Part shown: positions 1-6,930 of the stretch, one piece after another
Layout: every line of letters starts with the position of its first letter
How positions within the stretch are numbered: position 1 is the first letter of the stretch
Source of the DNA: Lachnospiraceae bacterium
GTDB lineage: Bacteria > Bacillota > Clostridia > Lachnospirales > Lachnospiraceae
NCBI GenBank assembly: GCA_900755865.1
Contig: CAAEHZ010000122.1
Span: 1 to 9,191, forward strand
DNA: 9,191 bases
Reading direction: 5' to 3'
Made by a program: the position numbers and the translations under genes
The notes under the pieces: model-generated
What the model was told of the DNA's origin: nothing
What the model saw: the letters and a program-made list of their open reading frames with translations, nothing else
The model's database searches: none

Positions 1-45
1 AGATTCAGTTCTGCGATAAAAAGCTACTTTGTGACGCCTGCGGCA
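1..45. repeat. Half of a palindromic repeat (left copy)
   Basis: This stretch matches 9148-9191 in the same orientation, with one substitution and one inserted base. Two blocks are exact: a 20-base block starting AGATTCAGTT and a 23-base block ending GCCTGCGGCA. At the right end the repeat is the right half of a longer palindrome (9105-9189). Here the window starts inside the palindrome loop, so the left half is missing. No coding function is seen. It lies about 470 bases past the end of the transporter operon. Confidence 0.8.
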
Positions 46-419
46 CAATATAGCCAAAGTCATATAAATATGACTTGTGAAACTTAGAACCTCTTCGCGA
101 AAGAGCCTTTGCTCTGAGCGATTAGAAGTTCTTTTCACACTATCCTCCATTTCTGCTCATTACGCTTCATTCCTCAAACATTTTCCAGTCAAATTCCTCT
201 CTCTTCACCTGAAACCACTTTCGGCACCTGCGCCGCAATACAGCCCACACCCTCTCTCCACACCAAAACTACTTTTTGATGCTTTTCCAGCTATAGAGCT
301 AATAACCGCCGTCCAGTTGCAGGTCAGAAGGGCTCTGCAACGTCCCCCGCTGTTTCCGTATTCTGCACAATACTTACCCTCATTGTACTTGCCCCGCCTC
401 AAAATGTCCACATAAAAAA
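46..419. other. Gene-free stretch with palindromes and a diverged repeat copy
   Basis: I see no credible gene here. Open frames on both strands lack a usable Shine-Dalgarno site and any recognisable domain. Visible structure includes a 9-bp perfect palindrome AAGTCATAT-AA-ATATGACTT (57-76) and a small hairpin AGAGC-CTTT-GCTCT (102-115). A diverged second copy of the terminal repeat core lies at 211-245, matching 21-55 at roughly three quarters of positions. The stretch follows the 3' end of the minus-strand transporter operon and looks like accumulated intergenic repeat sequence. Confidence 0.55.
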
Positions 420-507
420 TGTAACTATTCATCCCCCCTTAAGCAATCGCTCTTCCGTATCTAAATCCATCCACAGAGAGCAGTTTTCATGGTTCTGAAT
501 AGTTACA
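420..507 (-). repeat. 12-bp perfect inverted repeat with 64-base interior; possible terminator or small mobile repeat
   Basis: TGTAACTATTCA (420-431) and TGAATAGTTACA (496-507) are perfect reverse complements separated by 64 bases. The structure begins 8 bases past the stop codon of the second permease. Read on the minus strand, the distal arm runs into six T residues (414-419 on the plus strand are A), which is what a rho-independent terminator would show. The long interior is unusual for a terminator, so a short inverted-repeat element is the alternative. No clear target-site duplication is visible. Confidence 0.5.
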
Positions 508-515
508 ATTCTCTT

Positions 516-1397
516 TTAGCCCTTTACGGCGCCCAACATAACACCCTTTTCAAAGAATCTCTGCAGGAACGGATAAATACACATAATCGGCAGTGTGCTG
601 ACTACAATCAGGGAATACTTCAAAAGCTGTACTGCCTGAGGATTATCCGCACTTCCCACATCACTCAGCATATCGCTTGTTTCACCCTCAATCAATATAT
701 TTCTCAACACAAGCTGCAGCGGGAACTTATCGCTGGAACGCAGGTAGATAGATGCGTTGAACCAGGAATTCCAGTGCGCTACGCCGTAGTAGAGAACCAG
801 CACCGCCATGGTTGCCTTTACCAGAGGCACCATAACCTGAAAAAGAATCTGTCTGTGGCTTGCACCGTCTATTTCTGCCGCCTCGGAAAGACTTTCCGGT
901 ACAGACATAAAAGCGCTTCTCATAATCAGAAGGTTGCTTGTATTGATAGCGTTTGGCATAATCAGTGCCAGCAGAGTATCCATCATTCCCAAATCCCTGA
1001 CATTCAGGTAAGCGGGAATCATACCGCCGCTGAAATACATGGTAATAATAATGAAAATCGTCAGGGGCTTGCGCAGCATAAGCTGCCTCTGGGAAATAAC
1101 ATAGGCACCCAGAATCGTAAGCAGCATATTAATACAAACTCCTACCACTAACACTATCAGCGTATTTTTATATCCACTCATAACAAGTTTATTTTGAAAT
1201 ACCATGCGGTATCCGTCTAACGTATAATTTTTTAAAGGCAAAAGTAATAATCCGTCATGGGAAATCAGTTTTACCGGGTCACTGAAGGAAGCAATTACCA
1301 CATAATACAGGGGGTAAAGACAAACCAGACCGATAAAAGTCAGTATGATGTAATTGAACACCGTAAACACGGTATATCCTTTACTTTTATATTCCAT
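516..1397 (-). CDS. Carbohydrate ABC transporter permease, LplC/YtcP-like (CUT1 family)
   Basis: This 293-residue integral membrane protein is one of two permease subunits of a CUT1 sugar importer. The N-terminus, after residue 12, forms the first membrane segment (FNYIILTFIGLVCLYPLYYV), and further hydrophobic segments follow. The ATPase-docking EAA loop is clear near residue 172 (SEAAEIDGASHRQILFQVMVP), with the conserved EAA and G residues. The protein ends in a short VMLGAVKG tail, which I recall as typical of LplC/YtcP-type permeases. The start is set by GAGG six bases upstream of the ATG. It lies 36 bases after the first permease and is the last gene of the operon. Its partners are the upstream permease and the lipoprotein. 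Family assignment is strong; the substrate cannot be read from it. Confidence 0.93.
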   Translation of the reverse strand: MEYKSKGYTVFTVFNYIILTFIGLVCLYPLYYVVIASFSDPVKLISHDGLLLLPLKNYTLDGYRMVFQNKLVMSGYKNTLIVLVVGVCINMLLTILGAYVISQRQLMLRKPLTIFIIITMYFSGGMIPAYLNVRDLGMMDTLLALIMPNAINTSNLLIMRSAFMSVPESLSEAAEIDGASHRQILFQVMVPLVKATMAVLVLYYGVAHWNSWFNASIYLRSSDKFPLQLVLRNILIEGETSDMLSDVGSADNPQAVQLLKYSLIVVSTLPIMCIYPFLQRFFEKGVMLGAVKG

Positions 1398-1433
1398 AGC
1401 TTTCCTCTTTTCTGCGCTGTTTCGCCTGCGCGA

Positions 1434-2381
1434 TTACCATAATCCCATATCAAGGGTCTTTTTTGATATTTTATTTGCTATAATAACCAGTGCAAAATTG
1501 ATAACGGAGTTGAAAAGTCCAACTGCCGTACTGAAGCCCCAGTTGTATTCCAACAGACCCTTTCTGTAAACAAAGGAGGAAATAACATCTGCGGTAGAAT
1601 AAATTTCTTCATTGTACAGCAAAATTATCTTTTCATGTCCTACACTCATAACCTGGCCAATCCGCAGAATAAACAGCATGATTATAGTAGGCATCAATCC
1701 CGGCAGAGTGACATGTATCATCTGTTTCCATTTATTGGCTCCATCAATTCTTGCCGCCTCATACAATCCCTGGTCAATACCGGATAGTGCAGATATGTAA
1801 ATAATGGCATCCCACCCAACCGTCTGCCACAATCCTGATATTACATAGATAGCAACAAAATAATTCGGTACAGATAAAAGTGAATAAGTTCCATCCACAA
1901 TGCCCAGTGATTTCAAAAGTCCGGTAACAATTCCGTTATCTGCAACAAAAAGACGAATCATACTACAGATAACAACCAGTGAAATAAAGTGGGGCATATA
2001 AGATAATGTCTGAACACACTTTTTAAATTTCTTGTTTCGTACCTCATTCAAAAGCAGTGCCAGAATAATGGGTGCCGGGAAGGTTACTGCCAGCGTAGAC
2101 AAACTGATAATCAACGTATTCTTTAAAATTCTGATAAAATAAAAAGACTTGAAAAAGGAAATAAAATGCCCCAGACCATGTTGACCTGTCCAGGGGCTTC
2201 CCCAAATTCCCTTCATGGGAACATAATCCTTAAACGCTACAATAATTCCACACAAAGGCTTATATGCAAATAATATATAATAAACAGCAACCGGCAGGAA
2301 AAGCAGATATGCGCCATAATTGCGCTTTAAATCCTTTTTTAATCTTGTGCCGAAGGACTTCTTGTTTTTTACTTTTTCCAT
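1434..2381 (-). CDS. Carbohydrate ABC transporter permease, LplB-like (CUT1 family)
   Basis: This is the other permease subunit, about 315 residues. A basic N-terminus is followed by a first membrane segment (YGAYLLFLPVAVYYILFAY) and then a loop with KPLCGIIVAFKDY, both characteristic of LplB/YtmP-like permeases. The EAA loop lies near residue 208 (YEAARIDGANKWKQMIHVTLP). The C-terminus ends in ISKKTLDMGLW; in my recollection a terminal GLW is common in this subfamily. I place the start at 2381 because GAGG sits six bases before it. An in-frame ATG at 2393 would add four residues but has a poorly spaced ribosome site. It lies between the lipoprotein and the second permease and is surely co-transcribed with both. 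No ATPase gene follows, which is usual for this transporter class. Confidence 0.93.
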   Translation of the reverse strand: MEKVKNKKSFGTRLKKDLKRNYGAYLLFLPVAVYYILFAYKPLCGIIVAFKDYVPMKGIWGSPWTGQHGLGHFISFFKSFYFIRILKNTLIISLSTLAVTFPAPIILALLLNEVRNKKFKKCVQTLSYMPHFISLVVICSMIRLFVADNGIVTGLLKSLGIVDGTYSLLSVPNYFVAIYVISGLWQTVGWDAIIYISALSGIDQGLYEAARIDGANKWKQMIHVTLPGLMPTIIMLFILRIGQVMSVGHEKIILLYNEEIYSTADVISSFVYRKGLLEYNWGFSTAVGLFNSVINFALVIIANKISKKTLDMGLW

Positions 2382-2422
2382 GGCCTTCCTCATCTCTCTT
2401 TACGCCTTATTTTTTACAGGAG

Positions 2423-2450
2423 AGGACGGAAGAAGGAGCTCTTCCGTCCT
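2423..2450 (-). promoter_or_regulatory. Intercistronic hairpin between lipoprotein and permease genes
   Basis: An 11-bp perfect stem, AGGACGGAAGA (2423-2433) with TCTTCCGTCCT (2440-2450), encloses a six-base loop. On the transcribed minus strand it is not followed by a T tract, so it is not a standard terminator. Its place right after the binding-protein stop codon suggests an mRNA-stabilising or partial-termination hairpin. That would keep binding-protein mRNA more abundant than permease mRNA, as known for other binding-protein importer operons such as malE-malF. The role is inferred; the stem is seen directly. Confidence 0.7.
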
Positions 2451-2467
2451 TAAAACAGTACTTACAG

Positions 2468-4153
2468 CTATCTTGCATAATACTCGTCGGTTGATGCCTG
2501 GATGATTTCCGTCAGACGGTCAACCCCCATGGTCTTTAAGTTGTCCAGATAAGCATCAAAGTTATCCAGAGATTCCGTACCACGGATAAATTTGATTGTC
2601 ATTTCATTTACATAAGTGGAAATATCGCTCTTTAAGCTGGTATATTCCGCAAGGTCTGCCTGCGCAATGGCAATCTTGGGCAGGAAGTATTCCTGTACCG
2701 TATTGTCATCCCAGATTTTCCATGCTGCAAGCTGCTCCGGTCTGCCGCCAGTCTGCTCTTTCTGTCTTACATCCTGTACAAAGGGACCATTATCATAGGA
2801 AAGGGTGTACTCAGACATTGCCTTCTTTGTCGTCAGCCCATTCGGATTATTTAAAATATAGTCCGTATATACGGGCTCACCATTTTCCATTGTGTAGCTT
2901 TCTCCCTCTACACCAAATACATAGGTCATATGTCCCGCATCAGTATAGCCGTAGTTTAAGAACTGTGCTGCAAGCTCTTTGTTCTTACAGCTTGTGGTAA
3001 TGACTGCTGTCTTACCAATAACGTCTGTCTTGTAGAAGCCATACAGAGATTTGTCGCCATCCTTCTTTACCAGATTGTGCATACCTGCAAGGCTGTAGTC
3101 TGCCACATCCTTATTCGTCTGTAACCAGGTACCGATACCGCCGCCCAGTGCTCCGCTGGACACACCGGAGGTTCCGGAAAGCATATTCGCTGTAACAGTT
3201 GCCTTATCGGTTGTAGAGAAGTTCGGGTCAAGTAAGCCTTCACTGTAAAGCTGATTCAGATATGCAAGTACATCCTTGTATTCCTTCTCCGCATAACCGA
3301 TATGCACTGTTCCATCTATCTGATAAGCATCCCTTGTTACCAAATCAAACGGGGAAGTGATAACACCATAATCCAACAATTCTGTCAGATTTGCTGAAGT
3401 AATTGTCATAGGGATTTCCACGTTTAATTCATTTTTGAAACGGGACAGCATGTCATGGAACTCTTCTGCCGTATCAATCTGGGTCACATCCAGTCCCAGC
3501 TTTTCACACCAGTCATCTCTGACTGTCAGACCATAACCTGTCTTACATCTGGGGTCTCCCATAATAAAGGTAAATCCAAATACCTGATTCTGCTGATTTG
3601 TACTTCCCTTCATAATATCTTCATTGGAATTCAGCACTGCCCAGTAATCCGGTGCATTTTCCTGTAAAAATTCGGCATCCATAGGATAAATGATTCCATC
3701 CTCAATTGCCTTGATTTCTCCACCGCTATAATTACCCTGGAAGTTGAAAAGAACAATATCCGGTAACTCACCGGATGCAAACAGCAGGTTCATTGCTGTA
3801 TTATTTTCTACCTGTACCATTTCCAGTTCCACACCGGTTTCCTTCTGAATTGCTTTTCCAATCGGAAGGTCTGTCCAGGAATTAAATCTGTCTGACCATT
3901 CTGTTGCCAGCACCATACCAAAGGTCAGCTTTTCAGAGGTCTGTAAAGGATAAGTGATTGTTGTAGGTGTTACCTCTGCGCCGGAAGAGCTTTCTGTTGC
4001 AGGCTGGCTGCTCTGTTCTGTACTGCTTGCCTGTGTGGAAGAGGATGCTGTACTTCCATTATTAGAAGAATCTCCTCCGCAGGCTGCCAGGTTCATTGCC
4101 ACCATAGCCACTGTAATTCCCAATGCAGCAATTTTTTTACTTCGCTTCCTCAT
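2468..4153 (-). CDS. ABC transporter substrate-binding lipoprotein (family 1, LplA-like)
   Basis: This 561-residue extracellular carbohydrate-binding lipoprotein is the first gene of the transporter operon. The N-terminus is a lipoprotein signal peptide: basic MRKRSKK, a hydrophobic core, then the lipobox LAAC with the lipidated Cys at residue 25. A Ser/Thr/Gly/Gln-rich linker (residues 26 to about 60) tethers the domain to the membrane. The mature region resembles large LplA-type binding proteins: an early KLTFGMVLATEWSDRFNSW segment, GELPDIVLFN near residue 130, and a C-terminal LDNFDAYLDNLKTMGVDRLTEIIQ helix region. The length is usual for this subfamily and longer than the MalE type. GGAGA lies seven bases before the ATG. 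The adjacent permeases and divergent AraC-type regulator support a sugar or glycan ligand, but its identity is unknown. Confidence 0.93.
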   Translation of the reverse strand: MRKRSKKIAALGITVAMVAMNLAACGGDSSNNGSTASSSTQASSTEQSSQPATESSSGAEVTPTTITYPLQTSEKLTFGMVLATEWSDRFNSWTDLPIGKAIQKETGVELEMVQVENNTAMNLLFASGELPDIVLFNFQGNYSGGEIKAIEDGIIYPMDAEFLQENAPDYWAVLNSNEDIMKGSTNQQNQVFGFTFIMGDPRCKTGYGLTVRDDWCEKLGLDVTQIDTAEEFHDMLSRFKNELNVEIPMTITSANLTELLDYGVITSPFDLVTRDAYQIDGTVHIGYAEKEYKDVLAYLNQLYSEGLLDPNFSTTDKATVTANMLSGTSGVSSGALGGGIGTWLQTNKDVADYSLAGMHNLVKKDGDKSLYGFYKTDVIGKTAVITTSCKNKELAAQFLNYGYTDAGHMTYVFGVEGESYTMENGEPVYTDYILNNPNGLTTKKAMSEYTLSYDNGPFVQDVRQKEQTGGRPEQLAAWKIWDDNTVQEYFLPKIAIAQADLAEYTSLKSDISTYVNEMTIKFIRGTESLDNFDAYLDNLKTMGVDRLTEIIQASTDEYYAR

Positions 4154-4209
4154 AATATGTTCTCCATTCTGAAACGTTTGTCGTTTTTTTATGAAACAAC
4201 TGCCTCCGA

Positions 4210-4221
4210 CGTTTCCAAACG
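4210..4221. promoter_or_regulatory. Small dyads in the leader of the transporter operon
   Basis: CGTTTCCAAACG is a perfect dyad with a two-base centre, about 30 bases downstream of the predicted transporter start site. A second 8-base palindrome, AAACGTTT, sits at 4172-4179, between that dyad and the ribosome site. The repeated AAACG/CGTTT half-sites could bind a repressor or a catabolite regulator. They do not match the CcpA cre consensus well, so this is a weak call. Confidence 0.25.
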
Positions 4222-4257
4222 GCTGCTGTTGTTTTGTTTCGCCCGGGTCATAATGTC

Positions 4258-4286
4258 ATTATAGAAACCTTTCCCGGTTCCGAAAA
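4258..4286 (-). promoter_or_regulatory. Predicted promoter of the transporter operon
   Basis: A perfect -10 hexamer TATAAT lies on the minus strand at 4263-4258, giving a start near 4251 and a leader of about 100 bases before the lipoprotein ATG. At 17-base spacing the -35 position reads TTTTCG, matching only three of six consensus bases. A good -10 with a poor -35 is what an activator-dependent promoter looks like. TTGTCA repeats lie just upstream (4288-4313). Confidence 0.5.
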
Positions 4287-4287
4287 G

Positions 4288-4415
4288 TGACAATATTTTT
4301 CCCGGCATGACAAAAACTGTAATTTCCCCTCTTTTTGCCCTGTTTTTTCCAAAAAAGGAAGATTTTGTCCTGTTTTTCCTTTTTATTGTCCTAGACATTG
4401 TTTTTGTCCTTGTCT
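4288..4415. promoter_or_regulatory. Array of TTGTC direct repeats, candidate AraC-regulator binding sites
   Basis: On the minus strand, TTGTCA occurs at 4313-4308 and 4293-4288, spaced 20 bases and lying just upstream of the transporter -35 position. On the plus strand, TTGTCC occurs at 4365-4370, 4386-4391 and 4404-4409, with TTGTCT at 4410-4415 and a variant TTGCCC at 4335-4340. The 4365 and 4386 copies are 21 bases apart. AraC-family activators typically bind direct repeats about two helical turns apart, next to the -35. The plus-strand copies overlap the regulator's own promoter, which would allow autoregulation. The motifs are seen directly; the assignment to this regulator is inference. 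Confidence 0.45.
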
Positions 4416-4420
4416 ATAAT
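4392..4420 (+). promoter_or_regulatory. Predicted promoter of the AraC-type regulator gene
   Basis: TAGACA (4392-4397, five of six consensus bases) and TATAAT (4415-4420, perfect) are separated by 17 bases, an almost ideal housekeeping sigma promoter. Transcription would begin near 4427, giving a leader of about 140 bases. TTGTCC repeats overlap the -35 and lie between the two hexamers. The sulfatase gene downstream is probably read from this promoter too. Confidence 0.7.
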
Positions 4421-4433
4421 GAATTTGACCCAC

Positions 4434-4453
4434 CCCGATATGCGAATATTGGG
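4434..4453 (+). other. 5'-end hairpin with GNRA-type loop in the regulator leader
   Basis: CCCGATAT pairs with ATATTGGG (one G-U pair) around the four-base loop GCGA, which fits the stable GNRA loop class. It starts about seven bases after the predicted transcription start. A stem at the extreme 5' end usually protects an mRNA from decay. No known riboswitch is recognised in the rest of the leader (4454-4565). Confidence 0.5.
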
Positions 4454-4565
4454 CAGGATTGTGGGAGTATGCAGCACGGAACAAGCCGCAGGCATCAAAG
4501 TTGGAGGCTTTTGACCTCAACATCATGAATCTGCAACGATTCAGAAAGGAGGCAGAGGACGTTTT

Positions 4566-6857
4566 ATGAAGGAAATAAAGCAGCATTCTCATAAAAAGAC
4601 GGTATTGCTCCAGTGGGTTATTACCGGTATTATCATTCTTTTGATTCCTTTCATCAGTATAGTCATCAATTTTGTGATAGGCAGAAAAATCATCAACAAG
4701 CAGGCAGGCAGCAGTAACCGGCTTATTCTTTCCCATATGAAGGATGCCATAGACGATAAGCTGAAAAGTATCCGGAATCTGAGCTACCTTTTACTTCTGG
4801 ACAACGATATTTTAGAGTTATCCGCTGCCTCCGGTGAGGACGATTTCTGGTCCAAAGCCCAGCTTTGCTATGAAAAGCTGGAAAATTATACCTATATTTA
4901 TAATGATATGAACATCATTATCTATTACCCCGCCAGAGATTATATATTAACCAGCGGTGTTTCCAATTCTGCCGCTTCTATATATAAAGCCATAAAATAT
5001 AGTTATTCCGGGGAAATGCCTTCCTATGAAGACTGGATGAAGCTGATTGACGGAGATTATTCCAAGTCTGCCTTTTTCCTGAATCAGTTCTGTAACTATA
5101 CTAACATAGGAAAGAAGTCCTTTGTCTTTGCCTGTACCAATCCCTTCGTTTACCGGGAAAGCGCAAACTACAATATCCTTGTTTCCTCTACTGCGGATTT
5201 CATTGATTCTGATTTGGCACAGCTTTCGGAAAGAACCTTTTTTATCTGTAATCAGGAGGGGGAGATTCTCTACCAGTTCGGTGCCCCTCTGGAGCTGGGG
5301 GATTCCTCTTCCTCGCCTCTTTTAAAGAGTAACGGTCCCACCCGACTGAACGGACAGGATTTTCTCTGCTATTCCGAAAGCTCCTCCACTACCGGCTGGA
5401 CTTACGTCCTCTGCACGCCGGGCAGCCTGTACCTGCAGGATTCCATTATGATGCGGAATATTACCCTGATTAGTACCCTTGCCTCCCTGATTATCGGGAT
5501 TATGATTATCCTTTTTACCCAGTACCGCAATTATCAGCCGGTAAAGAAGCTGGTGGATATTATTCCCAGCTCCATCAAGGCGGACGATACCAACGAGTTT
5601 AAACAGTTGGAATTATATCATGGGGAAATGTCCCGCCGGAATCTTTTCATGCAGAATAAGCTGGAACATATTTCCAGAAATGTCCGGGAGCTTTATTTTT
5701 ATTCCAAATTAAAGGGGGTCAGCTTCCATACCCAGGAAAAGGATATTATCAGTACCCTGAATCTGGATTTTTCCGGGAAAAGCTTTCTGATTGCTTCGCT
5801 TTACGCAGATACCCACAGCTTTTCCGAAAATGATGTCATGCGTAACTGGGACCTTTTACAGTTTGCCATCACCAATATTTCCGATGAACTGCTTGGAAGC
5901 TCCTTCGCCTATGAGCACATTCAGGACGAATTTTTCCATGTTTTCTTTTTCACCATGGATGAAGCCCAAAAGGAACACTGGACAGAGGCAGGGACTGCTG
6001 CCTTTTTACAGCTTTCCGGCTTCTTCCGGACACAGTTTGGCATAGAGCTTTTCATTCTGTTAAGCCCCATGTACGAAAACTTTGAACAGACCACAGGCTA
6101 TTACACGGATATTATCGCATCCTTTGAAGAATATTACGCGGAGAATCTTCCCGGTGTTTATGAAGCTGCCCACCATACGGAGAGTGCTTCTTCCGGACAT
6201 GCAAGACTGACCCAGTACAGTAGGAAAATCAGCCTGGCCATTTTCCAGAATGATTACGAAATGGCCAGGGAAACTGCCCACCAGTACATCGGGGAGCTGG
6301 AAAGCTGCCACTTTTCCACAGTGCTCGTCCGCTACCATGTCTATTCCCTGATGGTTTCCATCGTGATTGATACAGGAGATTATATCGGACATGCGGCACA
6401 GGATATGATTGACGGCTACTTTGCGGATTCCCTGTACGGCGCTTCCCTGGAGGATTTTGAGGCAAAGCTGGACAGGCTGCTTTTACTTCTCTGTAACCAG
6501 AGTAACCCGGTTACGGACAATACCCAGAGTAAAGACGGACAGATTATCCGGAAAATTAAGAATTATGTGGACAATTACTATGCAGATGTAAACTTGAATG
6601 TGGGTTCCGTTGCGGAGGCTATGGGACTGTCCTCCAATTATGTTTCCAAGCTGTTTAAATCCGTTTCCAATGAAGGGCTTCTGTCCTACATTAACCATGT
6701 CAGAATCAGCCACGCCAAGGAGCTTTTGAGGACAACCAGCCTGACCGTGGATGAGATTGCCCCTATGGCAGGCTTTTCCAATACCCGTTCCTTCCGTCGG
6801 AACTTCCAGAACACAGAAGGAATTACTGCCAGTGATTACAGAAATGGGAATAAATAA
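4566..6857 (+). CDS. Membrane-anchored AraC-family transcriptional regulator (YesS/YtdP-like)
   Basis: This 763-residue protein is built like B. subtilis YesS and YtdP. It has an N-terminal membrane segment (about residues 14-38), a large extracellular sensor region (about 40-296) and a second membrane segment (about 298-318, ITLISTLASLIIGIMIILF). A cytoplasmic middle part follows, then a C-terminal AraC double helix-turn-helix (about 659-763). The first helix pair is seen in VAEAMGLSSNYVSKLFK and the second in GFSNTRSFRRNFQNTEG, followed by the SDYR ending. Such regulators are habitually encoded beside CUT1 importers and sense an extracellular or importer-bound carbohydrate. The divergent transporter operon is the obvious target. 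The start is supported by GAGG seven bases upstream; a perfect AAAGGAGG lies 13 bases upstream. The sensor fold is not identifiable by eye. Confidence 0.93.
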   Translation: MKEIKQHSHKKTVLLQWVITGIIILLIPFISIVINFVIGRKIINKQAGSSNRLILSHMKDAIDDKLKSIRNLSYLLLLDNDILELSAASGEDDFWSKAQLCYEKLENYTYIYNDMNIIIYYPARDYILTSGVSNSAASIYKAIKYSYSGEMPSYEDWMKLIDGDYSKSAFFLNQFCNYTNIGKKSFVFACTNPFVYRESANYNILVSSTADFIDSDLAQLSERTFFICNQEGEILYQFGAPLELGDSSSSPLLKSNGPTRLNGQDFLCYSESSSTTGWTYVLCTPGSLYLQDSIMMRNITLISTLASLIIGIMIILFTQYRNYQPVKKLVDIIPSSIKADDTNEFKQLELYHGEMSRRNLFMQNKLEHISRNVRELYFYSKLKGVSFHTQEKDIISTLNLDFSGKSFLIASLYADTHSFSENDVMRNWDLLQFAITNISDELLGSSFAYEHIQDEFFHVFFFTMDEAQKEHWTEAGTAAFLQLSGFFRTQFGIELFILLSPMYENFEQTTGYYTDIIASFEEYYAENLPGVYEAAHHTESASSGHARLTQYSRKISLAIFQNDYEMARETAHQYIGELESCHFSTVLVRYHVYSLMVSIVIDTGDYIGHAAQDMIDGYFADSLYGASLEDFEAKLDRLLLLLCNQSNPVTDNTQSKDGQIIRKIKNYVDNYYADVNLNVGSVAEAMGLSSNYVSKLFKSVSNEGLLSYINHVRISHAKELLRTTSLTVDEIAPMAGFSNTRSFRRNFQNTEGITASDYRNGNK

Positions 6858-6884
6858 CAAAATACAGATAAAAACAGAATGCGG

Positions 6885-6914
6885 GCGCAGGCGCAAAAAT
6901 AAATAAACCTGCGC
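6885..6914 (+). other. Hairpin in the regulator-sulfatase gap
   Basis: GCGCAGG (6885-6891) pairs with CCTGCGC (6908-6914) around a 16-base A-rich loop. The 73-base gap between the two genes shows no convincing promoter. The stem ends six bases before the sulfatase ribosome site at 6921. It could tune translation or stability of the distal gene. There is no T tract, so it is not a standard terminator. Confidence 0.45.
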
Positions 6915-6930
6915 AGAAATGGAGATTTTC

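Noticed and set aside
205..432. 75-residue minus-strand open frame past the importer operon
   Set aside because: It has no usable ribosome site spacing and no recognised domain. It overlaps the diverged repeat copy and one arm of the 12-bp inverted repeat, so it looks like repeat sequence that happens to be open.
1..515. CRISPR array or structured RNA gene in the left gene-free stretch
   Set aside because: The repeats are few, diverged and unevenly spaced, with no repeat-spacer pattern; no tRNA, rRNA or known ncRNA core was recognised.
489..1151. 220-residue plus-strand open frame
   Set aside because: It is antisense to the second permease, whose protein has clear family motifs; the plus frame is rich in His, Gln and Asn with no domain and is a shadow.
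4171..4221. CcpA cre site in the importer leader
   Set aside because: AAACG/CGTTT dyads are present, but the spacing and outer positions do not match the cre consensus; kept only as generic dyads.
4189..4398. 69-residue minus-strand open frame before the lipoprotein gene
   Set aside because: It spans the predicted transporter -10, the TTGTC repeats and part of the regulator promoter. It is highly basic and has no recognisable domain, so it is better read as regulatory DNA.
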